Program-made: the position numbers and the translations under genes
Shown: in pieces, positions 33,098-45,392 of the stretch
Position numbering within the stretch: the stretch's first letter is position 1
Layout: each line of letters starts with the position of its first letter
Assembly: GCA_965153455.1 (NCBI GenBank)
Contig: OZ234501.1
Location: 10,354,001-10,418,000, forward strand
Length of the DNA: 64,000 nt
From: Sphagnum compactum
Lineage: Eukaryota; Bryophyta; Sphagnopsida; Sphagnales
Direction: 5' to 3'
The notes under the pieces: model-generated
What the model was told of the DNA's origin: nothing
The model's input: only the letters and a program-made list of their open reading frames with translations
The model's database searches: none

Positions 33098-33330
33098 GAA
33101 ATGGCGACTGTCCTGATGGACTAGTAGATCTTTTTTGGAATCCTGCCTAGTTCTGGCGACCTACAAGAACACACTGTCCAAATCTGGCGACTTCTAAGTA
33201 TTTTTTGTCAAGATATGGCGAATTTGTTTTTTAAAATCTAAAAAATCCCTTTCTTGAATTCGCCAGCCCTTTTTTTTTGTCGCCAGGTTGCGAAAATTCG
33301 CCCCAAAAAAAAAAAACACTGGTCAAGATG
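33098..33330. repeat. Dispersed TGGCGA-type repeat, copy 3
   Basis: Contains TGGCGACTGTCC, TCTGGCGACC, ATCTGGCGACTTC, GATATGGCGAATTTG, ATTCGCCAGCCC and TCGCCAGGTTGCG, and then an A-run. Partner of 7613-7850 and related to 1975-2690. The opposed TGGCGA and TCGCCA blocks give it a loosely palindromic layout. Confidence 0.5.
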
Positions 33331-36300
33331 GGTTGTTCAGTGATTGAGGAATTTGCATATTTTCCAGGCCCTTTTTTCCCACCTAAAATTGGAGACCTTT
33401 GGCCCTAGTAAACTAGGGAAAGATTAAACCAGTGTAGGTATGTAGTACGTACTAACTACTAACTCCAGTTGTCATGCATTTGCTTTCAATGGTGCAGTTA
33501 AATTTAAAGGATGACAGAAGAAATTCTGTATATAACCAAATTATAATTATGGCTAACCATAGGTAATTAGGCACTGGGTTCCACCAACCCTGTTTTTAGG
33601 GAACAGAATCATCTATTAAAGGAATTGGACACTAATTTGAACAGTAGTTGTTCAGATAGATAAGCATTGTCATGGCGATTTTTGATGAGCTAATTTGCCA
33701 TTTGTGGGACATTTAAGAGGTCACATTTTGCATTGGATTCCAAATGCGAAGGCAAAATTTATAATTTTTTTATTAGATTAATGGCAAACCTTAAGTAGTT
33801 TTTTTTCCCTTAACAAAGTCCTAATATGTCATATGCATAGATAGGTAGGTGGTAGGGTTTCTTTCTTTGGTTTTCCAGCTGTGGAAGGAAGCCTACAAAA
33901 AAGAGTATGATAACCCAGCCTATGATACCCAGCCAAAACTCTTTCCAACAACTTGCATGAATGAATGAACGGCCTGTAAGGCATGTTGAGAAAGGAATTT
34001 TTTTTTCTCAATTTAATTTTTTTAATTTCTCTATTTATTTTATTTAGGGAACAATTGGCACAAGGCCATTGAAAAACCCCCACTTAAGACAGGAATGTAA
34101 TAAGTTGGTGGGAAAAAACACCCAATGAGGTGTCAACTAGAACAAGGGATTTTTTGTGGCCACTTTCGGATGTGCTACAAATCTCATGTGTTTTATCACT
34201 GAAAGAAATTTAATCATCCAAATTGGCCAATGGTGGAAATAGGCGAGGAATCTATTAGCTCATCTAGTGAAGACTCGGTCTTGGGGGTTGGGGTGAGGGG
34301 TCCCCAACATGGCACTATTTCATACTTATTCCATATTGTCTTTTGAAATCCATGTGATCAAGATGTCCGTATCCTAAAAGCCCAAGCAAAGACTTAAGCT
34401 GCGTACAAGAACTTGTGTTGGTGAATCTCTTGGGGCCCATGTATGTGTGATGCGACTCGTGGGGAATATAGCCCATTCACAATTTTGCAACTAAATTATT
34501 GCCCGTCATGCCACCGCAGACTTGTAAGGGCTTAGTGAAAGAGCTCATCTTAATTTGCTCAATACAAACCTATTATAAAACGTAATATTTCACACTTTCA
34601 CTAGCAATGCAAATTTTCACCAAAGAAGTACCAACACCATGACACCCTTGGGTATTCCATGGCATTCATCCTTTGGGAGACGAGCAATATTTCATGCTGG
34701 TATTCAGACAATGCATTGGACCTCACAAACATGTGTAACACAAAATTCCCATAGCCATACAAGACACACAACCCAGACGTCATATATATGTGTGCTAGAG
34801 AATAACCATTGTGCTATGGCATCAATGCATAATCCCCAAGTTTGTGGTACCTTTCAATGCGTCGTCAAAGCACCTCCCATATTGGTGATGTTGCCAATGC
34901 TCTCGAAAGCCTAACCTAACCCAATGCGATATTAGAGAGTGGAAGATTTGAGACATGAAGTCTCAGCATGAGTTTCCTAAGAAGAGAATGGTGGACTAAA
35001 TTGGCAAACTTGTCCAAAGTATTTTTCTGAATGTATGAGAAAGGATTAGTGCAGTCTTACAAGTTACAACATAACGGCCCTACTACAACAAGCACATTCA
35101 ACCATGTCTTCTTCTCATAACAAGCACATTTGAGACCAACTCAATATTGTATTACTCCATTTGGTAGATTTCAGACCCAAAGCCACCATGTGAGTTTAGA
35201 AATATTTCAAAGGGAAAGGTAGACTATTGTTGTATTACAAATCCATTTCCCCTATTTCAAGCAAACTTTTATGCTCCTAATATTTTATTATGTACTATCC
35301 CCATATTACAATTGGTTAGAATTGTGTTTTCTTCTAAAGGTGCATTCAAACCTATGGTAAGGTGACTATAAGTCAATGTTAAGAATTTGACAAATTCACA
35401 CTGAAAATGTTAGGTAACATTAAATTTGATGCAATTACTTGCATGGCAACTAACAGTAACTCAATGTTAAGAAAATGTTAGGACCTTGTAACTTAACACC
35501 AAGTCTTAAGAAATTTAGATTTTTAATTAAATTGATAAAGTTAGATAACAACCTATCAAAAAGTTATTTAATTCAACTTTTGCATTCAATACCAAAGCTC
35601 TCAATTTGCCCTAAGATTGTTCTCCTATTTTCAAACTTTATTTTTAAGCCCCATTATTTTATACCATCACTTGAAGATTGGATCACACTTTCACTCTACA
35701 TGTCTCCAACAACACAATTGGTTTTAATTGAAACAATACAACTATCATAGATATTGTAACAAAAATTGAACAATTGACATTTATAATGTTAGCATTATCT
35801 TTGGTGGAAACTAGGAAGCAATGAAATTGTTTTCAAGACCTTTGTTTAAATGCCATGGAAGTGCAAACTTAAATTTTTCACTACAATCGATCATATATTG
35901 GAATTTCACAACATAAGTGATTTTACATATTAGATTAAATATTAAATATTAAATATTTATACTAGCAAAAACTTCTAATGAATTATTAAAATTTATGATG
36001 AGAACATGTAATATTTGTGAAATAAATAATGTGCCTTTGCATGTCCACAATGTCATGTTTGTTGAGTTAGATTGATTGCAAAGCTTGCTAGAAAACCAAA
36101 CTTTCCTAAACATTTAAACAAATGTGCAAACGCATATCACATATGAAACATGCCAAAAGAATGTTAGCATGTTAAATTTTTCACCATTATTTCTTTGATT
36201 TCTACACATAATCATACAATTTTCCTTCATTTTCTCCCGAAGGTTAAAGTTGATTATGTTTGTCATGTTGCTTGCATACAATGTTAACGTGAAGGAAGCT

Positions 36301-38798
36301 CTTGAACTAAAGTAGTCATTCAAGTTATTGTTGTTTGAAACCAACCAATCCTTGCACTGATGAAAACTCTCCTTATAATCACATTGTTGAGATTTTTATT
36401 ACAATCCAAAAGCTTAAACATTCATTCAAGAGTTTGGAGTCATGCAATGGTTCTTCTCCACGGTATAAAATAGCAGGCTTCTTCTTCAAAAACACCATAA
36501 CTAAGGTTTCTTCCATAATACCAAAGCTTTTTCTTTTTATGGTATTGTGTGTTTTGTCTCTTGCTTCAAATCATTAGGGATCAAGAATTTTATAGGTGTA
36601 AACCACAATGCAAAGCACATGGAAAATATGCAAATGGCCATGGAAGAAAAGGAAGTGATGGTGGCACTAATACTAGGCAACTTTTTTGCCTTCTTTTTTC
36701 TCAAGCTTGCTTTGCACATATTTGGTGTGTTTGTGTTTTTACAATCTACTTTTTTTTAACCTACTTTTATTGCAACTTTAACTTGTTTCACAATTTTGTT
36801 TTTTACAATCTACTCAAAGTAGGGCCAAAATAGGTAGTGAAAGGCATTGCAATGAAGTAGCACAAGATAGTGTAATGGTGTCAAAAGTTACGAATGCAAA
36901 AATGCAAGAAATTAACAATGGCACAAAATGATAATGTTGTTCCCCACATACCTTATGTACTTTCCAAACACCGTATGTGAATATGATTGATACTAGGACT
37001 AAAACCTTATGGCTAAAGAAAAATCTTTGGATTTATGAAATGTATCTAATAGTTAAATAAGTCTTTAAATTTAAATTTTAACTTCACTTTGAAAATGTCA
37101 AAGGAAAATAAGAGTAATGATAAAGGAGATGGAGGTTTATCACTTTGATAATATCTAACCTTCTTCCCCCTTTTTTATTTTCTTCATATGTTTCCATACG
37201 ATTTCCAAGATCTTCATCATTATCTATGTCAATCTCAAATTTTACTTTAATACATAACATGGACACAAAGATGTGCCTTTTCATGTCCATGTTATTAGGA
37301 AAGGAAAGTTTTTTTTGAAAATGTATTGAAATAATAATTATTTTGAATATAAAATAATTACATCATTATATGGATAGCAAGTTTGCTTAAAACCAAAGAC
37401 TCTAAATAAAACCAAAGAATAACTAAGAGATCCAATTTTATGTAAATAACTAGTTAACATGTCATTGTATGTGTAATTGACGAGCTTTGTTGCTAAGTAC
37501 CATATCATGGCATTGATGGTAGGTTAAAAAGAGCTATATTGGTGTTACAAGTTATGACCCCAATCAAACTACATAGGATGCACTATTTGATTGAGTCTAG
37601 TTTGGAACATGTATGGTTTTGCATTGTTGTATGCAGTTTGATTCCCCATCATCAAAACACTAATATGGTTCAACAAAACAACTTTTTTAACTTTATGTTC
37701 GATTGCCACTAGCCATATTTGACCCCATGTCTCTAAGGAGGCCACTAATGGAACCCACCATTAACCCACATTCAACCATCTACTATATCACTGTTTTCTT
37801 TTTAATTTGTTTTCTTCTTTTGCACAACATTAGTCAAAGCATACACAATTCTACACAAGCATCACACAAATTGCCCTAACACTAGGTTAGATAGAGCTCA
37901 ATGGGAGATAGGCCACCATACCACTCCTGTCCTAGATTCCATGACCGAATGTTGCCTAAGTTCCTTACATTCGGTGAAAACATCTTCATCTCTTTCCAAG
38001 ATATGAAACCCCCAATCCAAATTCAACAAGGGGTGTGTCACACTGTGGCCTTGCCATTTACATTAAAAAGTATCTTAAGGCAAAAACAAGAATTATGGAA
38101 ACTAAAAATATTTCACCATGCAAAAATATAATCTTTCAAAAATCCACTAAAAGAAACCAAAATCCTTCAAGATATTATGACGCGGTAAAACTAATCTCAA
38201 ATTTCAACACAAGCCAAAATATCATTTTTAAAAAAATCCTCATATAAAAATAGAGCTATTATTACCTAGGGGCCAAAATCCCTTAAGCTACGGTACTCTA
38301 TAATGAATCTAAACACAATATACCCTTGCCTTGGTAGGCAAGGCCAACAAAAGCAAAAAGAAGGGTGTAGGGAGCATAGTCACTTTTCAGCTCTTTTGGA
38401 CATCACTATTCATCTTCTTCTTCACGTCGGGGTGAATAAATTGTTTCGGGTAGGGTTGTTAATTGTCACCGACCTTTTAACCGCTTTCATTTTTTTTATT
38501 TCAACTGGCACAATTCTTCACCACCGACCGCACCGACCATGCTCAACAAACTTGTTGCAACCTCAAGTTAGTTGGTTAGTTAGTTAGTTCTCCCAAGTGC
38601 CCTTAACTTACACGTAAAGAATCAACCCTTATGGAACAGAAGAAGGAAGTAGGTATTATGGATTTTGCATTATCAATGTACAAATTGCAATGAGGGGTAA
38701 GGTAAGATATTTATGAACTCGCCGCCGTGTCTTTGGGTTCCCCTTGCGATCCGCCCTCTTTGGAGGATTCTTCGTTTTGCCAGGACTCGGGTCGTTTC
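33331..38798. other. AT-rich desert, no gene identified
   Basis: 5.4 kb with only short chance frames. About 37160-37310 resembles 17780-17950. Nothing else could be supported. Confidence 0.4.
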
Positions 38799-39090
38799 CC
38801 ATCGTTGGGCGGTTCTCACCACGGTTCCGGTTCTTTCAGGCTGTGTGTGAGAACCATCTTGGTTCTTACTTTATTGTTTAAAAACGGGGGGCTTATGAGA
38901 ACCGTCCTGGGTATCAGATTTTTTCCCAAGGAAAAAAATCCGGTTCTTCAGACTTGGTGGTTCTCAGCAATTCAAGAATAGCCGGTTTTTTTGGTCGGTT
39001 CTCACAAGCTGGGATCTCAAATTTTTAAATCTTTTTTTTTAGAAAAGTTCTTGTTACATTTTTTTAAAGAAAAATAGAATTTGAATATAT

Positions 39091-41352
39091 TTTTAGTCAT
39101 TTATAAATCCACAATTACATCTTTTCCAAAAGCTTTTTCAAATTGTTCTAACTCTTCTTCTAGGTCTACATCTATCCCAATAAGTTCTAAAAAGTTAAGA
39201 AGGGATTTACAACTAACTCTACAATCATTGGGCCAATTCTTATTCACCAAAAATATTTTTTCTAAGTTTTTTAATTAAACAACATCTTTTCAAATTAGTG
39301 AAAATTCTAACCAAAAATAAAATCCTTTTAATCTCTATTTGGGAATTAATAATCCCTAAAATCTAACAAACAAGAAACCCAATTGTCGGAAACATGGCTT
39401 CATGTTTCTCCCACTGTTGAAAGGACATTTAGTTTCTTTTATGTTCACCTAATAACATCTGAAAACCAATAATTATCTTTTAACAAGTTTTTTTGCTGGC
39501 TTAGTACCCCTTATTATCATTTGAAAAATATCCAAACTATTGTCATCATCCACTTTTGCTAAATCCACTGCTAATTAGCAAAACCAATATCAAACTCTAT
39601 TAATTGAAGCAAATAATAATAACATTTCATGAGCATAGGATATAATGACATTGGATCATATTGCTCAACAATTGCTACTCCTTGATCATGACCAATGAAA
39701 GAATACACTAAACAAAGATTTTTAAATCTTGGGTCCAACATTAGAACTAACATATTATGTGTTTTTCTTTCATCAAATTTCTTCAAGAAGGAAATAAATC
39801 TAAATAAAACTTCACAAACCTCTTTTCTAATGTTGGAAGCCAAACAAATTAATTCAAGTGCCACACCAAAATCCTCTTCAAGATTATGCATTTTCTAGTT
39901 CTTCTTTCAATTTCAAGCTCATGGAAATGATAGAATGAAAGGCATCATTTAACAACCAATGTCCCCTAAATTGGTTTAAAAACTCAAGCAACTACAATAG
40001 GGGAGAGACAATCAACAACAATTTGACAAACATGCCATGTCAAAGGGGGTGGAATTCTGATAATTGTCATCCTCACTGAACTCTACTTGCTATAACAAAG
40101 CATTATAACATTTTTGAACTACATAACCTCTTGAAAAAGAATGATTTTACTTGCAAACCTACAAAATAAAAAACAACAAATAAGTAATATCTACATTGTA
40201 ACAAGTCTTAAAAAAAGTAATAATAAATAAAAAAATATTAAAGTTTTGATGATAACCTTATTTTAACTAAAATGTTCAATTTTCTTGGAGGAAGATTCAA
40301 ATGTGCAAAAGCTTTGTTCCATTCTTGTCTTCCCCTCCCTAAAATTTTTGGCCAAATTATGCATTTTTGTAAGTTAGTTTGAGTAGTTTTGACAAATACA
40401 TATTTGAAACCCTTACGGATTTTTTCATTAGCTAAAGCATACCTACAAGCCTTAAAGATTGCATGCCAAAACAAATACCCTAGAAATTTTTGCCAAAAAG
40501 TTGTACTTAACTTTTTCCACAACTTACAATAGACTTTAAAGATGCAATCATTGTATTTAAAATAAATCCTTCATCTTTAACATAAGCAATGACTTTTTTT
40601 CTCAAGTTGTACTTACGTAATAACTTAATTAAGTCATTGGTTAATTCATGCCTACAGGTATCAAATGCATCAAAAAACCCAATTGCAATATGTTTTGGTT
40701 ACCAATCATACTCGAAAAAATTTATAACAAAAGCAAAATGTCATAAGCCCCTTTTAACATCCATAGATCAAAACTTGCAATTATAGAATAACAATTTGCC
40801 AAAACAAGTAAGGCATGCACTTATTTAGCTTTTTACACCAACTCTAACAAAAAAAAATTTGAAAATTATTTTCTAAAAGGCAAGACAACCTTTGGACACA
40901 AATGCAAATTAAATTTTTTAGCCATTGACTTTCAACAAGATGCATTAGCAAATGGTTTTTAACAATTAAAAAATCTTCCAAAAATTACTTTTGCTACACA
41001 TCATCTTTTTTTTAAAAGTCTTTGGCATCAAAAAATTAGAGATAGTGGTTCCGTTTCCATGAGGTATTTTTTTTGCAAGTTGTCTCTCATAAAGTATTTT
41101 TAACAAATTGCTTATTTATTTTTCAAATATTTTTACACTCATATAATGGTTTATATAAACATGTTTTTTTAATGCAGTAATTTCATTTGCACTATTATAC
41201 AATATCAAACCTGGGTAGATGCAAGTTTGGGTGGTTAAAAAAAAACAAGACTTCAAATCCCAAAAGTCCATATAAAGTCCATATTTTAGCACTAGAATGG
41301 AAACAAATGTTAAAAACCAATGTTGAATGGGTTCAATGTGGTGATTAATCAA
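39091..41352 (-). pseudogene. Decayed hAT transposase inside the 38.8-44.5 kb element
   Basis: Reading 41352 down to 39091 across stops and frameshifts gives the expected hAT order. A BED-like zinc-finger tail comes first (NEITALKKHVYINHY, about 41140). The catalytic core follows at about 40790-40550 (IIASFDLWMLKGAYDIFAFV; KVIAYVKDEGFILNTMIASL). Next is 40522-40238 (FWHAIFKACRYALANEKIRK; QEWNKAFAHLNLPPRKLN), then 39891-39571 (HNMLVLMLDPRFKNLCLVYS). The C-terminal dimerisation region lies at about 39420-39180 (EKHEAMFPTIGFL; NLEKIFLVNKNWPNDCRVS). A 43192-42947 frame rich in Glu may be the N-terminus or unrelated. Too many breaks for function. It belongs to a different lineage from the 3.6-kb fossil. 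Confidence 0.8.
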
Positions 41353-41471
41353 TTAATAAAATTTATATGAAAGGCTGCCCATTTAAAAAACTCTTTAACA
41401 TACATGTTAAGGGGGGGGGCTCTAAATCCAATAAAAAATGACCAAGATTGGGACCTTTAAAAATAAGGTCC

Positions 41472-41552
41472 AATTTGGTCATTCAAAAGTCCATAATTAT
41501 TTGTTGGTTAAATTTCTTGTTGTAATTTTTCCAATCCATATTTGTTTTTCCA
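41472..41552. repeat. 80-bp direct repeat, left copy, flanking the nested repeat
   Basis: Runs from AATTTGGTCATTCAAAAGTC to TTTGTTTTTCCA. It differs from the right copy at only a few positions. Confidence 0.85.
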
Positions 41553-42449
41553 AATAGCCTTGGGCTCACAACCAAGGCAAGGGCTTGCAAAGGTGCGGGC
41601 CAAGAGTGAGCCTGGGAGTCACATTTCATGCTCTCGGGAGTGTAAAACAATGGAACCTTCACACTCCCAAGTGAGCTCCCACTTTGGAAGTTGAAGTCTC
41701 GATGGACTCCCGAATGTTCAAAGAGCAATTACAGGGGCCAAAACCCATTGGATTGAAGAGTTCCTTATATCATTGAAAATCTTTTGGAACGTAGATGTCT
41801 AAAATGGGTTCACATGACCCATTTGGGTACTTAAAACATAAGTTATGGCCAAAAGAAAAGTCGGGAGTCAAATTGACCCTTCTTTTGACTCCCGACCACT
41901 AAAAGTCAGGAATCGCCCCGATTTCCTTACGTGCAGGGGGCGGGCCACATATCATTGAAAAAATTTCGACAAGGGTTACAACTTTGCTTCAAACCTCCGA
42001 TTGAGGTGAGTTCTGCACACAAAGTTATGGGCCTCCAAAGTTGTGAGAGTCTCAATTTATGAATTTTGGGACTCTAATTTGGAAGTCCCGGAACAAAATG
42101 CCATTTGGGTGTTGGCCCCGTGGCCAGGCACATAGTATATTATAAAGGGGAATGTGGTGGCTTCCCCCAAGTCTGGGCCATGGTGAGTCTTGTGAATCCG
42201 TGTTTGCCCATGGCTCGTCCGTGCACCAAAAATGCTCAAACTATGCACTAACCAACTTGTTGTTTGGTTTGTGCAGGTCCGTGTGAGTAATTGATGTTTG
42301 TCACTCCTCCTAGTCCCCATCTCGAAGTCCAACACGCCCCTCTACCCCCAAAGTGCTACAAGCCAGGGAGCGTGCTCCAACTCCTTACTCTCCGTTGCTT
42401 TCACCTTAGACTCACATTTGAATCTATCAAGGAGCTTGGGAGCGCGTCA
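41553..42449 (+). repeat. 0.9-kb GC-richer repeat nested in the hAT element, copy 1
   Basis: Diverged homologue of 49400-50236 in the same orientation. Shared blocks include GACTCCCGACCACTAAAAGTC, GTGGTGGCTTCCCCC (then AGTCTGGGCCATGGTGAGTC here) and the right terminus GGGAGCGCGTCAAA. It is flanked by an 80-bp direct duplication (41472-41552 and 42450-42529). It is not coding; it could be a solo LTR or a non-autonomous element of unknown class. Confidence 0.7.
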
Positions 42450-42529
42450 AATTTGGTCATTCAAAAGTCCATAATTATTTATTGGTTTATTTTTTGTTGT
42501 AATTTTTCCAATCCATATTTGTTTTTCCA
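42450..42529. repeat. 80-bp direct repeat, right copy, flanking the nested repeat
   Basis: Same sequence as 41472-41552 with a few mismatches. It begins immediately after the GCGCGTCA terminus of the nested repeat. Confidence 0.85.
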
Positions 42530-43564
42530 TCATGTATCACATATTGAACCCCTATATATATTGAAATGAAATCATAGCAAAAAATGCATTTGAATGTTAA
42601 TGCAGAACTTATATTATGATCCATATGTCCATTTTAAAAGTCCATTAATATACAATTGGTGTATGTTTGTTGAATTTCACCTTACAATAAATATTCTTAT
42701 TCAAATTAGCAATCTTATTCCATAAATATTTTTGTTAAATTGATGATTTTACAATGCGTTTGTGGCATTTGAATAAAATACACTTTGCATAAAATCCTTA
42801 AATACTCAAAAAGTGAGTCATCCTAGCTTGCATTTATCCACTTTTCCATGTTTGTGTTTTGGCATTTGTTATTAAAATTGAATTGGCATAACAAATAATA
42901 CATTTCATCAATTGGGAACATTTAACATCCATTATCTTATTATCATTTACACAATAAAATAACCAACATAATGCATTTCTACTTTCATGTCTCCACTTTC
43001 TTCTTTGAAGATGCAATTTTTTATTTGCATTTTTTTCCCTTCATTTGCATTAATATTTTCTTCTATTTGTAGACTTCGTTGAATTTCAAACTCTTCTTCC
43101 ATTCTTTCTTCTTCCATTACAACATCATTTAAATATACTTCATCATTATTATTCATTCTATTTTCATTTTGGGATGACTTTCCCATTATCAATTACAAGA
43201 TGAAATTTTGCCAAACGAGTGGTGAGAAAAACCAAATAGTAATATGCAAACCTTTAGGCTACTAATAAGCAAATTTACAAAAGCAGTTATAATTTACAAG
43301 AGCATTTACAAAGTGCATTTATAAAAATGAAGTGCAATAAAGTTAAAATGCAAGTTAAAATGTCAGAGTTGAATTCAAAAAAAAAAATCAAAAGTTGAAA
43401 CAAAAAAAATCTAAAATAAAGTCAAAAACATCAACAAAGAAAAAAATGCAAAATTAAAAATTAAAAAAAAAACTTGAATGAATTTATTTTTTTTAAATTA
43501 CCTTTTTTTCTAAAACAACACCTCCAACTCCAAGCTTCAAAACCTACACATGGCAAGAGGGGAA

Positions 43565-44110
43565 GAAGTACATCACCTCAACAAACAAATAGCAACAATG
43601 TAAGGTGAAAAGTGACGAACCACAACAAATAATAACACCTCAACAAACAAATAACAACAACGCAAGGTGAAAAGTGACGAACCACAACAAATAGTAACAA
43701 TAAAAGGGAAGGTGAGGTGAATATTTGGTGAAGGTGTGGAGTGATGAAGCAAGGTGAGGGAGATGAACCACAGCAAACAATAGTAATGCAAGGTGAAAAA
43801 CAGAACAAACAGCGATAGCACAAGGTGAAGGACCACAACAAGAAACAACAATGGCAATGCAAGATGAAGAACCATAGTAAGCAGTGACAATGCAAGGTGA
43901 AGGACCACAACAAAAAACAACAACACAAGATGAAGAACCACAACAAGTAACAAGAACACAAGGCAAAGGACCACAACAAGTAGTAGCAACAACACAAGAT
44001 GAGGGCAATGAACCAAAACAAATAGCAACAACGCAAGGCAAGAAATGACACACCATCGTAAGTAACATCAACACAAGACAAAAAGCGATGCAAGGTGAAA
44101 AGCACAAAAC
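43565..44110. repeat. Minisatellite, about 36-bp unit (GCAAGGTGAAGGACCACAAC...)
   Basis: Variable units of the form AAGGTGAAGGACCACAACAA plus a CAACAA tail. The left part has two longer copies of about 63 bp (starting near 43578 and 43641). Three minus-strand frames are open at once (to 181 codons, Leu/Cys/Phe-rich). This is a composition effect and not a gene. Confidence 0.75.
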
Positions 44111-44580
44111 ATTAAAGGAGCAAGGAGCAAATGCAAAACCAAAAAAAAAACAACAAGAGACAAAAATCATGATGCAAAAAAACACAAAAAATCACACATT
44201 AACAAGGAAAAAAAGCCTCCTAGCTTTTGTATTCCTCTCCTTTCTTTCGTGGTCTCCCCGGGTGGAGGCATTGCCTTAAAACTTTAAACCCTAAACCTAA
44301 TTCCAACTTACCCATTTTCCCTCCCAGACCCCGGAGAACTGGATTTGAGTTTTCATGTGAAAACTCATATTGTTGTTTTTTCCTTTTTTTAAATTTTTTT
44401 GATTCCGGTTCTCTTAGTCACTTCTCACATGGGTGAGAACTTTAAAACCGATTTTCTGCTCAGTTTTCACCCAAAATGAGAACAGTTGATGCTCAATGCG
44501 AGAACCAGGCTGAGAACTGGGTCACCCAGTGAGAACTGCCCAACACTGGTCCTGTCGTCTTGTATTCCTTTTTCCCCTTT

Positions 44581-44816
44581 GTTGGGTGCTTTGTTTTATT
44601 GATGGTTAGCAAGTTTTCTTCTTTGAGTTCTAATTTAATGTCTTGCACCCTCCTTTTTGTTGGGTGCTTTGTTTTATTGATGGTTGGCATGTTTTCTTCT
44701 TTGAGTTTTGATTTAATGTTTTGCACGCTCCTTTTGTTGGGTGCTTTGATTTATTGATGATTGGCAGGTTTTCTTCTTTGAGTTTTAATTTAATTTTTGC
44801 ACCCTCTGATCCTTGT
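44581..44816. repeat. Three tandem copies of a 78-bp unit
   Basis: Units start at 44581, 44659 and 44736 with GTTGGGTGCTTTG and run through TTTTCTTCTTTGAGTT to TTGCACSCTC. The array abuts the right end of the hAT element (44549), so it may be old target-site DNA. Confidence 0.85.
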
Positions 44817-45392
44817 TGTATCCCACAAATGAATGAAGCTGTAAACTAGGCTGAACGAAATCGGATGCCATTTCATGAAATTGAGTGTACCAGTTCAGAA
44901 GATTTGCAAGGATCTTCATAAGGCTTGCTTTAAATGAAGAATATGAACCAGCTGTGAAGGCACACAGGTAAGGCAAGTCCAAACTGGCAGGTGAAATTTC
45001 TGTGAGGACCAATTTAGGTGAGAAAATTAGTTTGATCCCTTGTTTTTAATTCTTTCTGTACTTTTTTCATCCTTACTTTTCATGTCCTCGTATTCTAATG
45101 TTTTGAAATTTTTCTCTATAGCTAAAGGCTAACGTACATCATTTTGGAAGGGAATCAAGACATTACCCATAGCCAAATCCTGATGTTCTGCATGTTATTG
45201 CTCCTCTATACAAGGATTAAAAGTATTGTCACTAAAGCCCATGTCAAAGTTAATAGTTCATGGTTTGTCCATAGTTTTTGTAGCTGAAGCTGATGTGATT
45301 GAAAGTCTTATCCCTCCTCTATTGAGAGCAGGGTTTAATCCATTCAAATGTAAAGTACAGGCAGAAAATTTCTAGTGTTTTGGAGGGCATAT
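44817..45392. other. Intergenic stretch, no supported gene
   Basis: Less AT-rich in part. At 44890-44970 a frame HEIECTSSEDLQ runs toward a CAG|GTAAGG donor-like site and might be an exon remnant, but stops interrupt it and no family is recognised. Confidence 0.25.

Larger units (their letters stand above)
38799..44549 (-). mobile_element. hAT element with terminal inverted repeats and nested insert
   Basis: The left end CCATCGTTGGGCGGTTCTCA (38799-38818) matches, inverted, the right end TGAGAACTGCCCAACACTGG (44530-44549) at 17 of 20 positions. Both subterminal zones are packed with GAGAAC/GTTCTC motifs: about five within 38.81-39.00 kb and six within 44.40-44.54 kb. Such motif clusters are typical of transposase-binding regions in hAT elements. 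The transposase remnant on the minus strand (39091-41352) lies inside, as do a 0.9-kb foreign repeat (41553-42449) and a minisatellite (43565-44110). Candidate 8-bp target duplications match imperfectly, so the exact outer base is uncertain. Confidence 0.75.

Noticed and set aside
43573-44185. Three overlapping minus-strand frames up to 181 codons, Leu/Cys/Phe-rich
   Set aside because: All three frames of one minisatellite are open at once, which is a composition effect.
44280-44300. Telomere-like CCCTAAAC
   Set aside because: Only one or two units, here and near 3300; expected by chance.
38791-44557. 8-bp target duplication for the hAT element
   Set aside because: The best candidate octamers (GTCGTTTC and GTCCTGTC) match at only 6 of 8 positions and require uneven ends.
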